Below are positions 32,415-41,610 of a DNA stretch of 64,000 bases, piece after piece. The notes under the pieces were generated by a model. It was not told the DNA's origin and did no database searches. It was given only the letters and a program-made list of their open reading frames with translations. Source of the DNA: Allobosea sp. Root381 (lineage in GTDB: Bacteria > Pseudomonadota > Alphaproteobacteria > Rhizobiales > Beijerinckiaceae); the NCBI RefSeq assembly GCF_001429395.1, contig NZ_LMJT01000005.1, positions 1 to 64,000 on the forward strand, read 5' to 3'. The position numbers and the translations under genes are program-made. Numbering within the stretch: position 1 is the stretch's first letter; the number at the start of each line of letters is the position of its first letter.

Positions 32415-33476
32415 TCAGAGCCAGCCCATCAGCTCCCGCCGCACGACGGACTCGATCGTATCGATGCCCTCCGGCGTATCGTTCAGGCAGGGCAGATAAG
32501 CGAACTTCTCGCCGCCATTGTGCAGGAAGATCTCGCGGTTCTCGCCGTCGAGTTCCTCGAGCGTCTCCAGGCAGTCGGCCGAGAAACCGGGCGCGACGAT
32601 CGCCATCGACTTGGTCCCGGACGACGCCAGCGCCTTCACGGTCTCGTCGGTATAGGGCTGCAGCCATTCGTCCGGGCCGAAGCGCGACTGGAACGTCAGA
32701 CGGAAGCGCTCGGCGCTGAAGCCGAGTTCCTCGCCGAGCAGCCGCCAGGTCTTGACGCATTGGCAGTAATAGGGGTCGCCCTTGAGCAGGTATTCCTTCG
32801 GCATGCCGTGGAAGGAGCAGAGGATCACCTCGGGATCGAAATCGAGCTTGGCCAGCGAACCCCGCATCGAATCCGCCAGCGCCTTGATATGGGCCGGGTC
32901 CTCGAAATAGGGCGGCGCCACCCGGACGCTCGGTTGCCAGCGCATCGTCATCAGCGCGCGAAAAGCCTGGTCGCAGGCCGTGGCCGAGGTCGGCGCGGCA
33001 TATTGCGGATAGAGCGGGACCAGCAGGATGCGGTCGCAACCCTGCGCAAGCAGCGCCGCGAGCCGGCTCTTCACATCGGGCAGGCCATAGCGCATCGCCC
33101 AGTCGAAGACGACGCGATCGCCGAGCTCCGGGGCGAGGCGCGCGGCGAGCTTTTCCGTCTGCGAGCGCGTGATCGTCTTGAGCGGCCCCTCGTCGCGCTC
33201 GTTGTTCCAGATCGAGGCGTAGTCCTTGCCCTTCCGGCCGGGCCGGGTGGTCAGCACGATCAGGTTGAGGATCGGCCACCATTTCCAGCGCGGCTCCTCG
33301 ATGACGCGACGATCGGAGAGGAACTCCTTGAGATAGGCCCGCATCGGCCGGTAACTCGTGCCTTCCGGCGTGCCGAGATTCATCAGCAGCACGCCGATAC
33401 GCCCGCTGCGGATCGACGGGTGGTCGACAGGCTTCATTGCGCTGGCTTGCGGCGCGGCGGACATCGGCTCTGACAT
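32415..33476 (-). CDS. hemH: Ferrochelatase
   Basis: Inserts Fe2+ into protoporphyrin IX, the last step of haem synthesis. 353 residues from the ATG at 33476; other in-frame starts are at 33494 and 33530. Signature segments are VLLMNLGTPE, LYPQYAAPTSA, ILCSFHGMPKEYLLKGDPYYCQC (catalytic His), SRFGPDEWLQPYT and VAPGFSADCLETLEEL (catalytic Glu). No Fe-S cluster Cys set is seen. Confidence 0.96.
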   Translation of the reverse strand: MSEPMSAAPQASAMKPVDHPSIRSGRIGVLLMNLGTPEGTSYRPMRAYLKEFLSDRRVIEEPRWKWWPILNLIVLTTRPGRKGKDYASIWNNERDEGPLKTITRSQTEKLAARLAPELGDRVVFDWAMRYGLPDVKSRLAALLAQGCDRILLVPLYPQYAAPTSATACDQAFRALMTMRWQPSVRVAPPYFEDPAHIKALADSMRGSLAKLDFDPEVILCSFHGMPKEYLLKGDPYYCQCVKTWRLLGEELGFSAERFRLTFQSRFGPDEWLQPYTDETVKALASSGTKSMAIVAPGFSADCLETLEELDGENREIFLHNGGEKFAYLPCLNDTPEGIDTIESVVRRELMGWL

Positions 33477-33691
33477 CGTGCTCTCGGCTTTCATCGCGTG
33501 TGATTTAGACGAGTTAAGGTCTTCGTCCAATGGGCTGGCCGGGGGTGCGACACTGCCGATGTGGCTTGCGAACGCTGAAAAACCGGCGGAGCGATGCCTC
33601 GGCGACGCTCCGGGCGCTTGATTGGAATGGCTTCACACTGCGATAGTGGCCGCAGCGCCTCGTCACCGCCGCCTCGCTGGGGAAGCCACGC

Positions 33692-35212
33692 ATGTCCGAG
33701 CTGACTCGCCGCAAAGCCCTCGGCGTGATCGCCGCGCCCGCCGCGCTCGCCGCCACGGCCCCCGCCGCGATCGCCCAGCAGCCGGCCCCCGCCTTCACGC
33801 TGCTGCTGCTCAACGACATCTACAAGATGAGCGACGACAAGGGCCGCGGCGGCTTCGCCCGGGCGGCCGGCATCGCCATGGCCGAGCGGGCGCGCGGCGT
33901 GCCGGTGCTGTTCTGCCATGCGGGCGATTGCTACTCGCCCTCGCTGATGTCCGGCTTCGACCAGGGCGCCCATATCGTCGCGATGCAGAACAAGATGGGC
34001 ATCGACGTCTTCGTGCCCGGCAACCACGAATTCGACTTCGGCAAGGACAACTACCTCAAGCTCGTGGCCGCCCAGACCTACCCGACCTTCGCCGCCAATC
34101 TGCGCGACGCCGCCGGCCAGCCGCTCGCCGGCCACAAGGATTCGCAGCTCTTCGAGCTCGGCGGGATCAAGGTCGGCGTCATCGGAACGGCCTATGACCC
34201 GACCCCGCAGATCTCCTTTCCGGGCGACCTGAAATTCTCCTCGACCATGGAGGCGCTACGCCGCGAGGCGAAAGCGCTGAAGGCCCAGGGCGCCGACATC
34301 CTCGTCGCCGTCGTCCATGCCGACCGCGCCATGGACAACGAGATCGTGCGTTCGCGCGTCGTCGACATCCTGCTCACCGGCCACGACCACGACCTCGCCA
34401 TCGCCTATGACGGCAAGGTCGTGATGGTCGAGTCGAACGAGGAGGGCAATTACGTCACCGCCATCGACATTGCCGTCAGCATCCGCGGCGAGGGAGCCGC
34501 CCGGCAGGTCTCGTGGACGCCGGCCTTCCGCGTCAATGACAGCCGCTCGGCCACGCCCGACCCCGAGGTCGCCGCGCTGGTCAAGGGCTATGAGGCCGAA
34601 CTTTCCAAGGAGCTCGACGTCGATGTCGCGACGCTCGCCGTCCCGCTCGATTCGCGCACCGGCGTCATCCGCACGCAGGAGGCGGCGATCGGCAACCTCA
34701 TCGCCGACGCCATCCGCAGCGCGACCGGCGCGAAGCTCGCCATCACCAATGCCGGCGGCATCCGCGCCAACAAGCAATATCCCGCCGGCCACAAGATGAC
34801 GCGCCGTGACGTGCTCAGCGAACTGCCCTTCGGCAACGCGACCGTCATGGTCGAGATCACCGGCAAGGATGTGAAGGACGCCATCGAGAACGGACTCAGC
34901 CCCGCCCCGCAGGGCTCGGGCCGCTTCCCGGTAATCTCCGGAATGACTGTCGAGGCCGACCTCAAGCAGCCCGCCGGCTCGCGCGTCACCTCGATCAAGG
35001 TCGACGGCGCCGAGATCGCGCCCACCGATCGCTTCACCGTCGCCTCGAACAATTTCATGTTGGAGGGCGGCGACGGCTACACCGCGCTCGCCCGCGGCAA
35101 GACGCTGATCGGCCTGACCGACGGCAAGCTCATGGCCAATGAAGTCATGGTCTATCTGCGCAGGCTCGGCACTGTCGATGCCAAGGTTGAGGGCCGGCTT
35201 GTCCTGAGATAG
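33692..35212 (+). CDS. Periplasmic 5'-nucleotidase/UshA-like metallophosphoesterase
   Basis: 506 residues. A Tat-type signal (TRRKALGVIAAPAALAA) is at 5-28. The metallophosphatase domain carries LLLLNDIYK, HAGDCYSPS, VPGNHEFDFG (GNHE) and LLTGHDHDL with metal ligands. The C-terminal 5_nucleotid_C domain shows VIRTQEAAIGNLIADAIR, ITNAGGIR and FMLEGGDGY. It should release phosphate from nucleotides or related esters in the periplasm. Confidence 0.93.
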   Translation: MSELTRRKALGVIAAPAALAATAPAAIAQQPAPAFTLLLLNDIYKMSDDKGRGGFARAAGIAMAERARGVPVLFCHAGDCYSPSLMSGFDQGAHIVAMQNKMGIDVFVPGNHEFDFGKDNYLKLVAAQTYPTFAANLRDAAGQPLAGHKDSQLFELGGIKVGVIGTAYDPTPQISFPGDLKFSSTMEALRREAKALKAQGADILVAVVHADRAMDNEIVRSRVVDILLTGHDHDLAIAYDGKVVMVESNEEGNYVTAIDIAVSIRGEGAARQVSWTPAFRVNDSRSATPDPEVAALVKGYEAELSKELDVDVATLAVPLDSRTGVIRTQEAAIGNLIADAIRSATGAKLAITNAGGIRANKQYPAGHKMTRRDVLSELPFGNATVMVEITGKDVKDAIENGLSPAPQGSGRFPVISGMTVEADLKQPAGSRVTSIKVDGAEIAPTDRFTVASNNFMLEGGDGYTALARGKTLIGLTDGKLMANEVMVYLRRLGTVDAKVEGRLVLR

Positions 35213-35224
35213 CGGGGTTCTTCG

Positions 35225-35306
35225 CGTCATTGCGAGCGAAGCGAAGCAATCCAGAGGCGGTAGCGCTCTACGTCTCCTGGATTGCTTCGTTTCGCTCGCA
35301 ATGACG
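35225..35306. repeat. Long palindromic interspersed repeat, copy 2
   Basis: Starts 12 bases after the phosphoesterase stop. The left arm CGTCATTGCGAGCGAAGCGA is identical to copy 1 at 25489, and the right arm TTTCGCTCGCAATGACG is the reverse complement. The ATG that opens the ung frame (35301) lies inside the right arm. Confidence 0.88.
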
Positions 35307-36062
35307 AATACACCCGCTCCATCCGCCATGCCCCGCACATTTTCAGATCAAGCGCCGATGCCCGGATCATGCCTTGACGCCCTAGCGACGTTCCTCGCCT
35401 CCCCCGGTGCGGAAGGCTGGCGAGACCTGCCCGTATTCGCGGCCGACGAACAGGCCGAGCGCGCGTGCGCCGCCGCCGATGCCGAGCGCGCGGGCGGCCA
35501 TGTCGTGGCGCCTGCGCCGGAGCGGGTCTTTGCCGCACTGGCGCTGACCCCGCTGGAGCACGTCAAAATCGTCATCCTCGGCCAGGACCCTTATCCGACG
35601 CCGGGCCATGCCAATGGCCTCGCCTTCTCCTATGCCGGCCCAGCGCCGCTGCCACGCTCGCTCGTCAACATCTACCGAGAACGCACCGACGATCTCGGGC
35701 TGCCGGTGCCGGTGAATGGTGACCTCTCCGCCTGGGCGCGCCAGGGCGTGCTGCTGCTCAACACGGCGCTGACCGTGCGCGAGGGCGCCTCCAAGGCGGG
35801 CTCGCATCTGCTGCTTGGTTGGGGCGCCGTGACGGACGCAGTCATCGCCGCCGTCTCGCGCGAGCGGCCGCATGCCGCCTTCCTGCTCTGGGGCAATCCG
35901 GCGCAGGCCAAGCGGCCACTGATCGACGAGAGCCGCCATCTCGTGCTTGCCAGCGCCCACCCCTCGCCGCTCTCGGCACGACGGGGCTTTTTCGGCTCGA
36001 GGCCGTTCTCGAAGGCGAATGCCTGGCTGGACGCGAAGGGGGAAATGCCCGTGATGTGGTGA
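35301..36062 (+). CDS. ung: Uracil-DNA glycosylase, family 1
   Basis: Removes uracil from DNA in base-excision repair. 253 residues as the longest frame. Catalytic Asp in ILGQDPYPTPGHANGLAFS, the aromatic uracil pocket, VLLLNTALTVREG, and His in ASAHPSPLS are present. The start is uncertain: 35301 lies inside a palindromic repeat, while 35328 and 35358 are alternative ATGs without clear ribosome sites. The N-terminal 40 residues are not conserved in the family. Confidence 0.95.
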   Translation: MTNTPAPSAMPRTFSDQAPMPGSCLDALATFLASPGAEGWRDLPVFAADEQAERACAAADAERAGGHVVAPAPERVFAALALTPLEHVKIVILGQDPYPTPGHANGLAFSYAGPAPLPRSLVNIYRERTDDLGLPVPVNGDLSAWARQGVLLLNTALTVREGASKAGSHLLLGWGAVTDAVIAAVSRERPHAAFLLWGNPAQAKRPLIDESRHLVLASAHPSPLSARRGFFGSRPFSKANAWLDAKGEMPVMW

Positions 36063-36068
36063 GCTCGC

Positions 36069-36099
36069 CGTCATGGTCGGGCTTGTCCCGACCATGACG
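36069..36099. terminator. Perfect hairpin between convergent genes
   Basis: A thirteen-base perfect stem (CGTCATGGTCGGG / CCCGACCATGACG) with a CTTGT loop. It has no T-run, so it may be either an interspersed palindrome or a bidirectional terminator for ung and the CoA-ligase gene. Confidence 0.65.
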
Positions 36100-36119
36100 A
36101 AGACGGCAAACGATCCGGC

Positions 36120-37349
36120 TTACACCGGCCGCTCATCCGCGATGACCTTCCCATCGTTCGGCAAGGCCCCGAGCGGCAGGATTTCGACGGTGCCGCGCAG
36201 CTTGGTGATCTGCTGCAGGCTGGCGGAGACGGCATCGACCAGCCCCGCGGGTTCCGCATAGATCTCGGCCTTCAGCGTCATCGTATCGACCTCCTCGGTA
36301 CGGCCGACGACGAGGCGCAGCTTGTGGATCTCGCTATGGCGCCGGGCGATCTCCGCCACCTGTTCGGGCCGCACGAACATGCCCTTGATCTTGGCGGTCT
36401 GGTCGGCGCGGCCCATCCAGCCCCTGATCTTGGTATTGGTCCGCCCGCAGGCGCTGAGGCCCGGCATCACGGCCGTGAGATCGCCGACGGCGAGCCGGAT
36501 CTGCGGGTGAAGCGGGTCGAGATTGGTGACCACGATCTCGCCGACCTCGCCCTGCTCGACGGGGTCGCCGGTGCCGGGCCGGACGATCTCGACGATCAGG
36601 TTCTCGTTCAGGAGCATGCCTTCGCGCGCCTCGGTCTCATAGGCGATGACGCCGAGATCGGCCGTGGCATAGAGCTGGTAGGCGTCGATGCCTCGCGCAC
36701 GCACCCAGGCCTGCAGCGACGGCGGGAAGGCCGCGCCCGAGACAACCGCGCGCTTGATGCAGGAGATATCGACGCCGCGGCTGTCGGCCGCCTCGACCAG
36801 GATCTTCAGGAAATCGGGCGTGCCGGCATAGGCGCTCGGGCGGTAGGCCGCTATCACCTCCATCTGCTGCTCGGTATTGCCCGGCCCGGCCGGGATCACG
36901 GCGCAGCCGAGCGCGCGCGCGCCGGAATCCATGATGAAGCCGCCGGGCGTGAGGTGGTAGCCGAAGGTGTTGAGCACGATGTCGCCGGTCCGGAAGCCCG
37001 CGGCAAAGAGCCCGCGCGCCGAACCCCAGGGGTCGGCCTGCGTGCCCTCCGGCTCGAAGATCGGTCCGGGCGAGGTGAACAGCCGCCCGAAGGCACCGGG
37101 CACCGCCGTCGCGAAGCCACCGAAAGGCAGCGCCTCCTTGTGCAGCGCCGGCAGATCGGCCTTGCGCAACACCGGCAAGGTCGAGAGCGCGTTGCGGTCG
37201 GTGATCCCAGCCGGATCGATGCCGGAAAGCCGCGCGGCATAGGCCGGCGCCTTCAGCGCTGCGGCGAGAACTGCGGGCAGCCGGGCGAAGAGATCGGCTT
37301 CGCGGGCTTCCGGCGAGCGGGTCTCCAGATCGTCGTGATGGGCGCTCAT
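36120..37349 (-). CDS. Phenylacetate-CoA ligase family protein (PaaK-like)
   Basis: Activates an aryl or related carboxylic acid to its CoA thioester with ATP. 409 residues. PaaK-like features are LPVLRKADLP at the N-terminus, VLNTFGYHLTPGGFIMDSGARALGC, ATADLGVIAYE, and a C-terminal domain with IRGWMGRADQTAKIKGMFVRPEQV. It ends the run of liv-type genes on the same strand. The family is broad, so phenylacetate itself is only one possible substrate. Confidence 0.85.
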   Translation of the reverse strand: MSAHHDDLETRSPEAREADLFARLPAVLAAALKAPAYAARLSGIDPAGITDRNALSTLPVLRKADLPALHKEALPFGGFATAVPGAFGRLFTSPGPIFEPEGTQADPWGSARGLFAAGFRTGDIVLNTFGYHLTPGGFIMDSGARALGCAVIPAGPGNTEQQMEVIAAYRPSAYAGTPDFLKILVEAADSRGVDISCIKRAVVSGAAFPPSLQAWVRARGIDAYQLYATADLGVIAYETEAREGMLLNENLIVEIVRPGTGDPVEQGEVGEIVVTNLDPLHPQIRLAVGDLTAVMPGLSACGRTNTKIRGWMGRADQTAKIKGMFVRPEQVAEIARRHSEIHKLRLVVGRTEEVDTMTLKAEIYAEPAGLVDAVSASLQQITKLRGTVEILPLGALPNDGKVIADERPV

Positions 37350-37364
37350 CGATATGGTCCCGGT

Positions 37365-38045
37365 TCAGCGGATGATGCGCAGGAAGCGCAGGAAGTTCAG
37401 CAGTCCGATCAGCGCCCCGGCGACATAAGTAAAGGCGGCCGCCCGCAGCACACCGCGCGCGGCCGGCACGTCGCGCGGGTCGAGATAGCCGTCGCCGGTG
37501 AGGATCGGCAGCGCCTTGCCGAAGCTGGCGTCGAGCTCCAGCGGCAGCGTCAGCAGATGCACGACCAGCCCGACGCCGAGCATGGCGATGGCGATGCCGA
37601 ACTGCATCAGCCCGATCGCCGGCACATGGGTGATCGCCATGACGATCGGCGCCGTAAGCAGCACCGCCATCGCGATCTTGTCGAAGACGCCGAGGAAGCG
37701 AGCCAGAGTCGTGCGCAGCGCGAACAGCGTGCTGCCCTGCGCGTGCTGGATCGCATGCGCCACCTCATGGGCGGCAACGGCGACCGCCGTGATCGAGCGG
37801 CCGTCGTGATTCTCGGCCGAGAGGCGCACAGTGCGGGCATCGGGATCGTAATGATCGCCGGCCGGCGTGACCTCGACCGCGACCGCGCCGAGCTGGAAGC
37901 GGTCGAGCAAATGCCTTGCGAGTTCGCCGCCGGTTCCCGGCAGGTCGGGACGAGGGGTTGCATGTCTGCTCATCTGATTGCGCACCCAGGCCTGCGGCCC
38001 GAAGATCAGGAGAAGGACGGCGACGGCGATGAGGGCGTAGAGCAT
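37365..38045 (-). CDS. Zinc metallopeptidase (YugP-type), membrane bound
   Basis: 226 residues. An N-terminal span (LIAVAVLLLIFGPQAWV), the zinc motif VAAHEVAHAIQHAQG with HExxH, and three further hydrophobic segments (about 110-135, 142-165 and 205-225) match the DUF/Zn-peptidase YugP family. Its target is unknown. It lies between the transporter ATPase and the CoA-ligase genes. Confidence 0.9.
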   Translation of the reverse strand: MLYALIAVAVLLLIFGPQAWVRNQMSRHATPRPDLPGTGGELARHLLDRFQLGAVAVEVTPAGDHYDPDARTVRLSAENHDGRSITAVAVAAHEVAHAIQHAQGSTLFALRTTLARFLGVFDKIAMAVLLTAPIVMAITHVPAIGLMQFGIAIAMLGVGLVVHLLTLPLELDASFGKALPILTGDGYLDPRDVPAARGVLRAAAFTYVAGALIGLLNFLRFLRIIR

Positions 38046-38076
38046 GCGAGCGCTATAACGCCTGCTTCGGCCGCCG

Positions 38077-38922
38077 TCATGACAGCCAGCGCTTGCGGCG
38101 TTTGTAGCTCTTCACCTCCCGGAAGGACTTCTTGTTGCCCTCGGCGACTCCGAGATAGAACTCCTTCACGTCCTCGTTCTCGCGTAGCGCCTTGGCCTCG
38201 CCGTCCATGACGACGCGGCCGGTCTCCATGATGTAGCCATAGGTGGCGTAGCGTAGCGCCATATTGGTGTTCTGCTCGGCGACGAGGAACGACACGCCGT
38301 CCTCGGCATTGAGCCGGCGGACGATCTCGAAGATCTCCTCGACGATCTGCGGCGCGAGCCCCATCGAGGGCTCGTCGAGCAGGATCATCTTCGGCTTCGA
38401 CATCATCGCCCGGCCCACCGCGCACATCTGCTGCTCGCCGCCCGAGGTGTAGCCGGCCTGCGAGTTGCGGCGCTGCTTCAGGCGCGGGAAGAGCTCGTAG
38501 ATCTTCTCGAGGTCGCGCTTGATCGCGGCATTGCCGTCGCGGCGGGTGAAGGCGCCGGTCAGGAGGTTCTCCTCGATCGAGAGATGGCCGAAGCAGTGGC
38601 GCCCCTCCATCACCTGGATGCAGCCGCGCCGGACCAGTTCGTTCGGCGACATCCTGTCGACGCGCTCGCCCGCGAACACGATCGAGCCCTTGGTGACCTC
38701 GCCCCGCTCGGCCTTGAGCAGGTTCGAGATCGCCTTCAGCGTCGTCGTCTTGCCGGCCCCGTTGGCGCCGAGGATCGCGACGATGCCGCCACGCGGCACC
38801 GAAAGCGACACCCCCTTCAGCACGAGGATGACGTGGTCGTAGACCACCTCGATGTTGTTGAGCGAGAGGATGGTCTCGGTGGCAGCCGAGGCAACGGGTT
38901 GATCAAGCGTCAAGGTGGACAT
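38077..38922 (-). CDS. Branched-chain-type ABC transporter ATPase (LivF-like)
   Basis: 281 residues from the ATG at 38922. Walker A is GANGAGKTTTLK, the signature SGGEQQM, Walker B MILLDEPSMGLAP, and the H-loop position is changed to Gln in LVAEQNTN, as usual for LivF. It is one of two ATPases of the transporter (the other is at 42893). The C-terminus is basic and longer than in typical LivF. Confidence 0.9.
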   Translation of the reverse strand: MSTLTLDQPVASAATETILSLNNIEVVYDHVILVLKGVSLSVPRGGIVAILGANGAGKTTTLKAISNLLKAERGEVTKGSIVFAGERVDRMSPNELVRRGCIQVMEGRHCFGHLSIEENLLTGAFTRRDGNAAIKRDLEKIYELFPRLKQRRNSQAGYTSGGEQQMCAVGRAMMSKPKMILLDEPSMGLAPQIVEEIFEIVRRLNAEDGVSFLVAEQNTNMALRYATYGYIMETGRVVMDGEAKALRENEDVKEFYLGVAEGNKKSFREVKSYKRRKRWLS

Positions 38923-38933
38923 GGAACCTCCAA

Positions 38934-39062
38934 TCCTTCTCCCTTCGGGGAGAAGGTGGCTGCAAAGCAGACGGATGAGGGATGTCTCCCTCGTCCTCAC
39001 CCGTCCTTCCCTCATCCGACCCGGCTACGCCGGGCCACCCTCTCCCCCGATGGGAGAAGGAT
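38934..39062. repeat. Composite palindromic repeat between ABC genes
   Basis: Contains CTTCTCCC…GGGAGAAGG hairpins and GGATGAGGGA/TCCCTCATCC arms, and ends TCTCCCCCGATGGGAGAAGG. It fills the gap between the LivF-like and substrate-binding genes. A related element is at 42716-42856. Confidence 0.75.
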
Positions 39063-39077
39063 CAGGCGCTCGTCACA

Positions 39078-40406
39078 TCACGACGACTTCTCGCAGGGCT
39101 CGGTCCGCTTCGGCCAGTTGCCGGCCTTCTCGGTGTAGTCCTTGGCGTTGGCCTCGATCAGCGGGCGGACCTCGTCCTTCATCGGCTCGATCCAGTCGCC
39201 CTTCTGCGTCCATTTCGTGCCGTCCCACTCGGCGACATAGGCCTTGTGGTGGCCGGAATGGTCGGTGCAGCTGATCTTCACCGGCGAGGCGAAGCCGGCC
39301 ATGCCGATCTCCTTCAGGCGTGCCTCGTCGATGTTGAGGCTCTCGAGCCCGCGGCGCATGTCCTCGGGCGTGATCACCTTCTTGCCGGTCAGCTTCTGGG
39401 CGGTGCGGATGCCCTCGACGACGAGCATCGAGTTGTAGACGCCGCGATTATAGAGGTTCTCGCCGACCTTCTCCTTCGGCGTCGTGCTCCTACCCTTGTC
39501 CACGACATGCTTGATGATGTCCTGGATTACCGGGAAGTCCTGGCCGGCCGCGTTGAAGTTGAGCGACTTGTAGCCCTTCGCCTCGGCGCCGCCGGCGCGG
39601 GCGTCGTCATCGCCGCCGGCCCACCAGACGCCGACCAGCTTGTTGATCGGGAAGTTGTTCTTGATCGCTTCCTTGACGGCCGTCGGGTTCATCGCCCCCC
39701 AGCCCTGGTTGTAGAGATAGTCCGGCCGGTCGCGCCGGATCGAGAGCCAGAGCGAGCCCTGGTTCTGCATGTCGGCCGCAGCGACGGGATAGAGCTTGAG
39801 CTCGAAACCGTATTTCTTGGCGAGGTTCTCGAGCACCGGGATCGGCTCCTTGCCGAAGGGCGCGTCGAGATGGATCAGGCCGAGCTTCTTGCCCTTGAGC
39901 TTGTCCATGCCGCCGAGCTCGGCCGCCATGTGCTTCACCATCACCGAGGCGCCGTCCCAATAGGTCAGCGGCGGAATGAAGACCCAGGGGAACTGGGTGC
40001 CGTCGGCCGAGGCCGAGAGACCATAGGCCATCGACAGGATCGGTAGCTTGTCGACATGGGCGCGGGGGATCGCTGCGAGCGTCGCCCCGGTCGACCACGG
40101 GCTGTAGACGATCGTCTTCGACTTCACCTGCTCGTAGCACTCGATCGACTTCTTGGTGTCGTAGCCGGTCTCGCATTCCTCATAGACGATCTTGACGCCG
40201 TTCACGCCGCCGTCGCGCTCGTTGATCATGGCGATGTAGTCGCGCATGCCGTCGCCGATCGGGATGCCCGAACCGGCGAAGGGGCCCGTGCGATAGGCGT
40301 TGTTGGAGAAATAGATGCTGTCCTGCGCGAAGGCGGGAGCGGCGAAGGCGCCGGCGGCGAGCAGCGCCCCGAGGGCGGCGCCCTTCATCAATACGCTTGT
40401 CTTCAT
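39078..40406 (-). CDS. Periplasmic substrate-binding protein of the liv-type transporter
   Basis: 442 residues from the ATG at 40406 (GGAGG spaced correctly). Sec signal peptide about 1-27 (ALLAAGAFAAPAFA). It is a type I periplasmic-binding protein of the Peripla_BP_6 group: PFAGSGIPIGDGMRDYIAM, KIVYEECETGYDTKKSIECYEQVKSK, and VYSPWSTGATLAAIPRAHVDKLPI. These longer proteins (over 430) often carry aromatic or other organic acids instead of amino acids. The flanking CoA ligases support such a substrate here. Confidence 0.9.
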   Translation of the reverse strand: MKTSVLMKGAALGALLAAGAFAAPAFAQDSIYFSNNAYRTGPFAGSGIPIGDGMRDYIAMINERDGGVNGVKIVYEECETGYDTKKSIECYEQVKSKTIVYSPWSTGATLAAIPRAHVDKLPILSMAYGLSASADGTQFPWVFIPPLTYWDGASVMVKHMAAELGGMDKLKGKKLGLIHLDAPFGKEPIPVLENLAKKYGFELKLYPVAAADMQNQGSLWLSIRRDRPDYLYNQGWGAMNPTAVKEAIKNNFPINKLVGVWWAGGDDDARAGGAEAKGYKSLNFNAAGQDFPVIQDIIKHVVDKGRSTTPKEKVGENLYNRGVYNSMLVVEGIRTAQKLTGKKVITPEDMRRGLESLNIDEARLKEIGMAGFASPVKISCTDHSGHHKAYVAEWDGTKWTQKGDWIEPMKDEVRPLIEANAKDYTEKAGNWPKRTEPCEKSS

Positions 40407-40520
40407 GGCTGTCATCCTCCGTTCGTTTCCCCCGGCGGTGGCGTCAAGGCCCCGCCGGCCTGCTTCTCGCCCGCGTCATTGAAGGCCGACGCGGATCGTT
40501 TCTTGGGCCGTCCCGCAGCC

Positions 40521-41600
40521 TCAATACGGGAACGGCCACGTCCGCAATTTCTGCTTCCCGATCTGCCAGAGCCGCGCCAGGCCGTGCGGCTCGACGATCA
40601 GGAAGAGGATGATCAGCGCGCCGACCAGCATGAAGGTGACGTGCTCGGCGGTCGCGCCCGAAAGCGGCACGCCCAGCGCCGGCAGGCCGAACTTCATGAT
40701 CGTCGGCAGGCTCGCGATGAAGGCGGCCCCGAGGAAGGAGCCGATCAGCGAGCCAAGCCCCCCGATGATGACCATGAACAGGATGTTGAAGGAGAGCCGG
40801 ATGGTGAAGACGTCGTTCGCCTCGCCGCCGCCATACCAGAGGAAAATCATCATCGCCCCGGCGACGCCGGCATAAAAGGAGGATACTGCGAAGGCGAGCA
40901 GCTTGGCGTTGAGCAGCTTGATGCCCATCAGCTCGGCGGCGATGTCCATGTCGCGCACGGCCATCCAGGAGCGGCCGATCTTGCCGTGGACGAGGTTCGA
41001 GGCGAACCAGGTCAGCACCACGACGAGGACGAGGCAGACGAAATAGCGCGTCTCGGGCGTGGCCGAAGCGCCGGTCAGCGAGATGTCGAAGAGCGTGCGC
41101 TGCGGCACCTCGATGGCGCCCGACGCGTTGTAGTTGAACAGCCAGGGCACGCGCACGAAGGCCCATTGCAGGAAGAACTGCGCGGCGAGCGTCGCCACCG
41201 CCAGGTAGAAGCCCTTGATCCGAAGCGAGGGCAGGCCGAAGAGCACGCCGATCGCAGCCGAGAACAGCCCCGAGACCAGGATCAGGACGATGATGTTCAC
41301 GTCGGGGAAGAAGGTGGTCAGCTTGTAGCAGGCATAGGCGCCGACTCCCATGAAGGCGGCGGTGCCCAGCGAGATCAGCCCGGTATAGCCGGTCAGGATG
41401 TTGAGCCCGATGGCCGCCAGCGAGAAGACCAGGAAGGGGATCATCACCGAGCTGATGAAGAAGTCGCCGCCGACCAGCGGGATGCCGATGAAGGCGATGC
41501 CCAGGATGATCGCGAGCCCGATCCGGTCCTGCTTGATCGGGAACACGGCCATGTCGGCCTGATAGGTGGATTTGAACTGGCCGGCCTCGCGGTAGAACAT
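40521..41600 (-). CDS. ABC transporter permease (LivM-like)
   Basis: 359 residues with about ten hydrophobic segments. The LivM signatures GLNILTGYTGLISLGTAAFMGVGAYA and GVAGAMMIFLWYG, and SFLGAAFIASLP, are visible. It lies ten bases after the LivH-like gene. Confidence 0.92.
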   Translation of the reverse strand: MFYREAGQFKSTYQADMAVFPIKQDRIGLAIILGIAFIGIPLVGGDFFISSVMIPFLVFSLAAIGLNILTGYTGLISLGTAAFMGVGAYACYKLTTFFPDVNIIVLILVSGLFSAAIGVLFGLPSLRIKGFYLAVATLAAQFFLQWAFVRVPWLFNYNASGAIEVPQRTLFDISLTGASATPETRYFVCLVLVVVLTWFASNLVHGKIGRSWMAVRDMDIAAELMGIKLLNAKLLAFAVSSFYAGVAGAMMIFLWYGGGEANDVFTIRLSFNILFMVIIGGLGSLIGSFLGAAFIASLPTIMKFGLPALGVPLSGATAEHVTFMLVGALIILFLIVEPHGLARLWQIGKQKLRTWPFPY

Positions 41601-41610
41601 GGCTTGGCCC

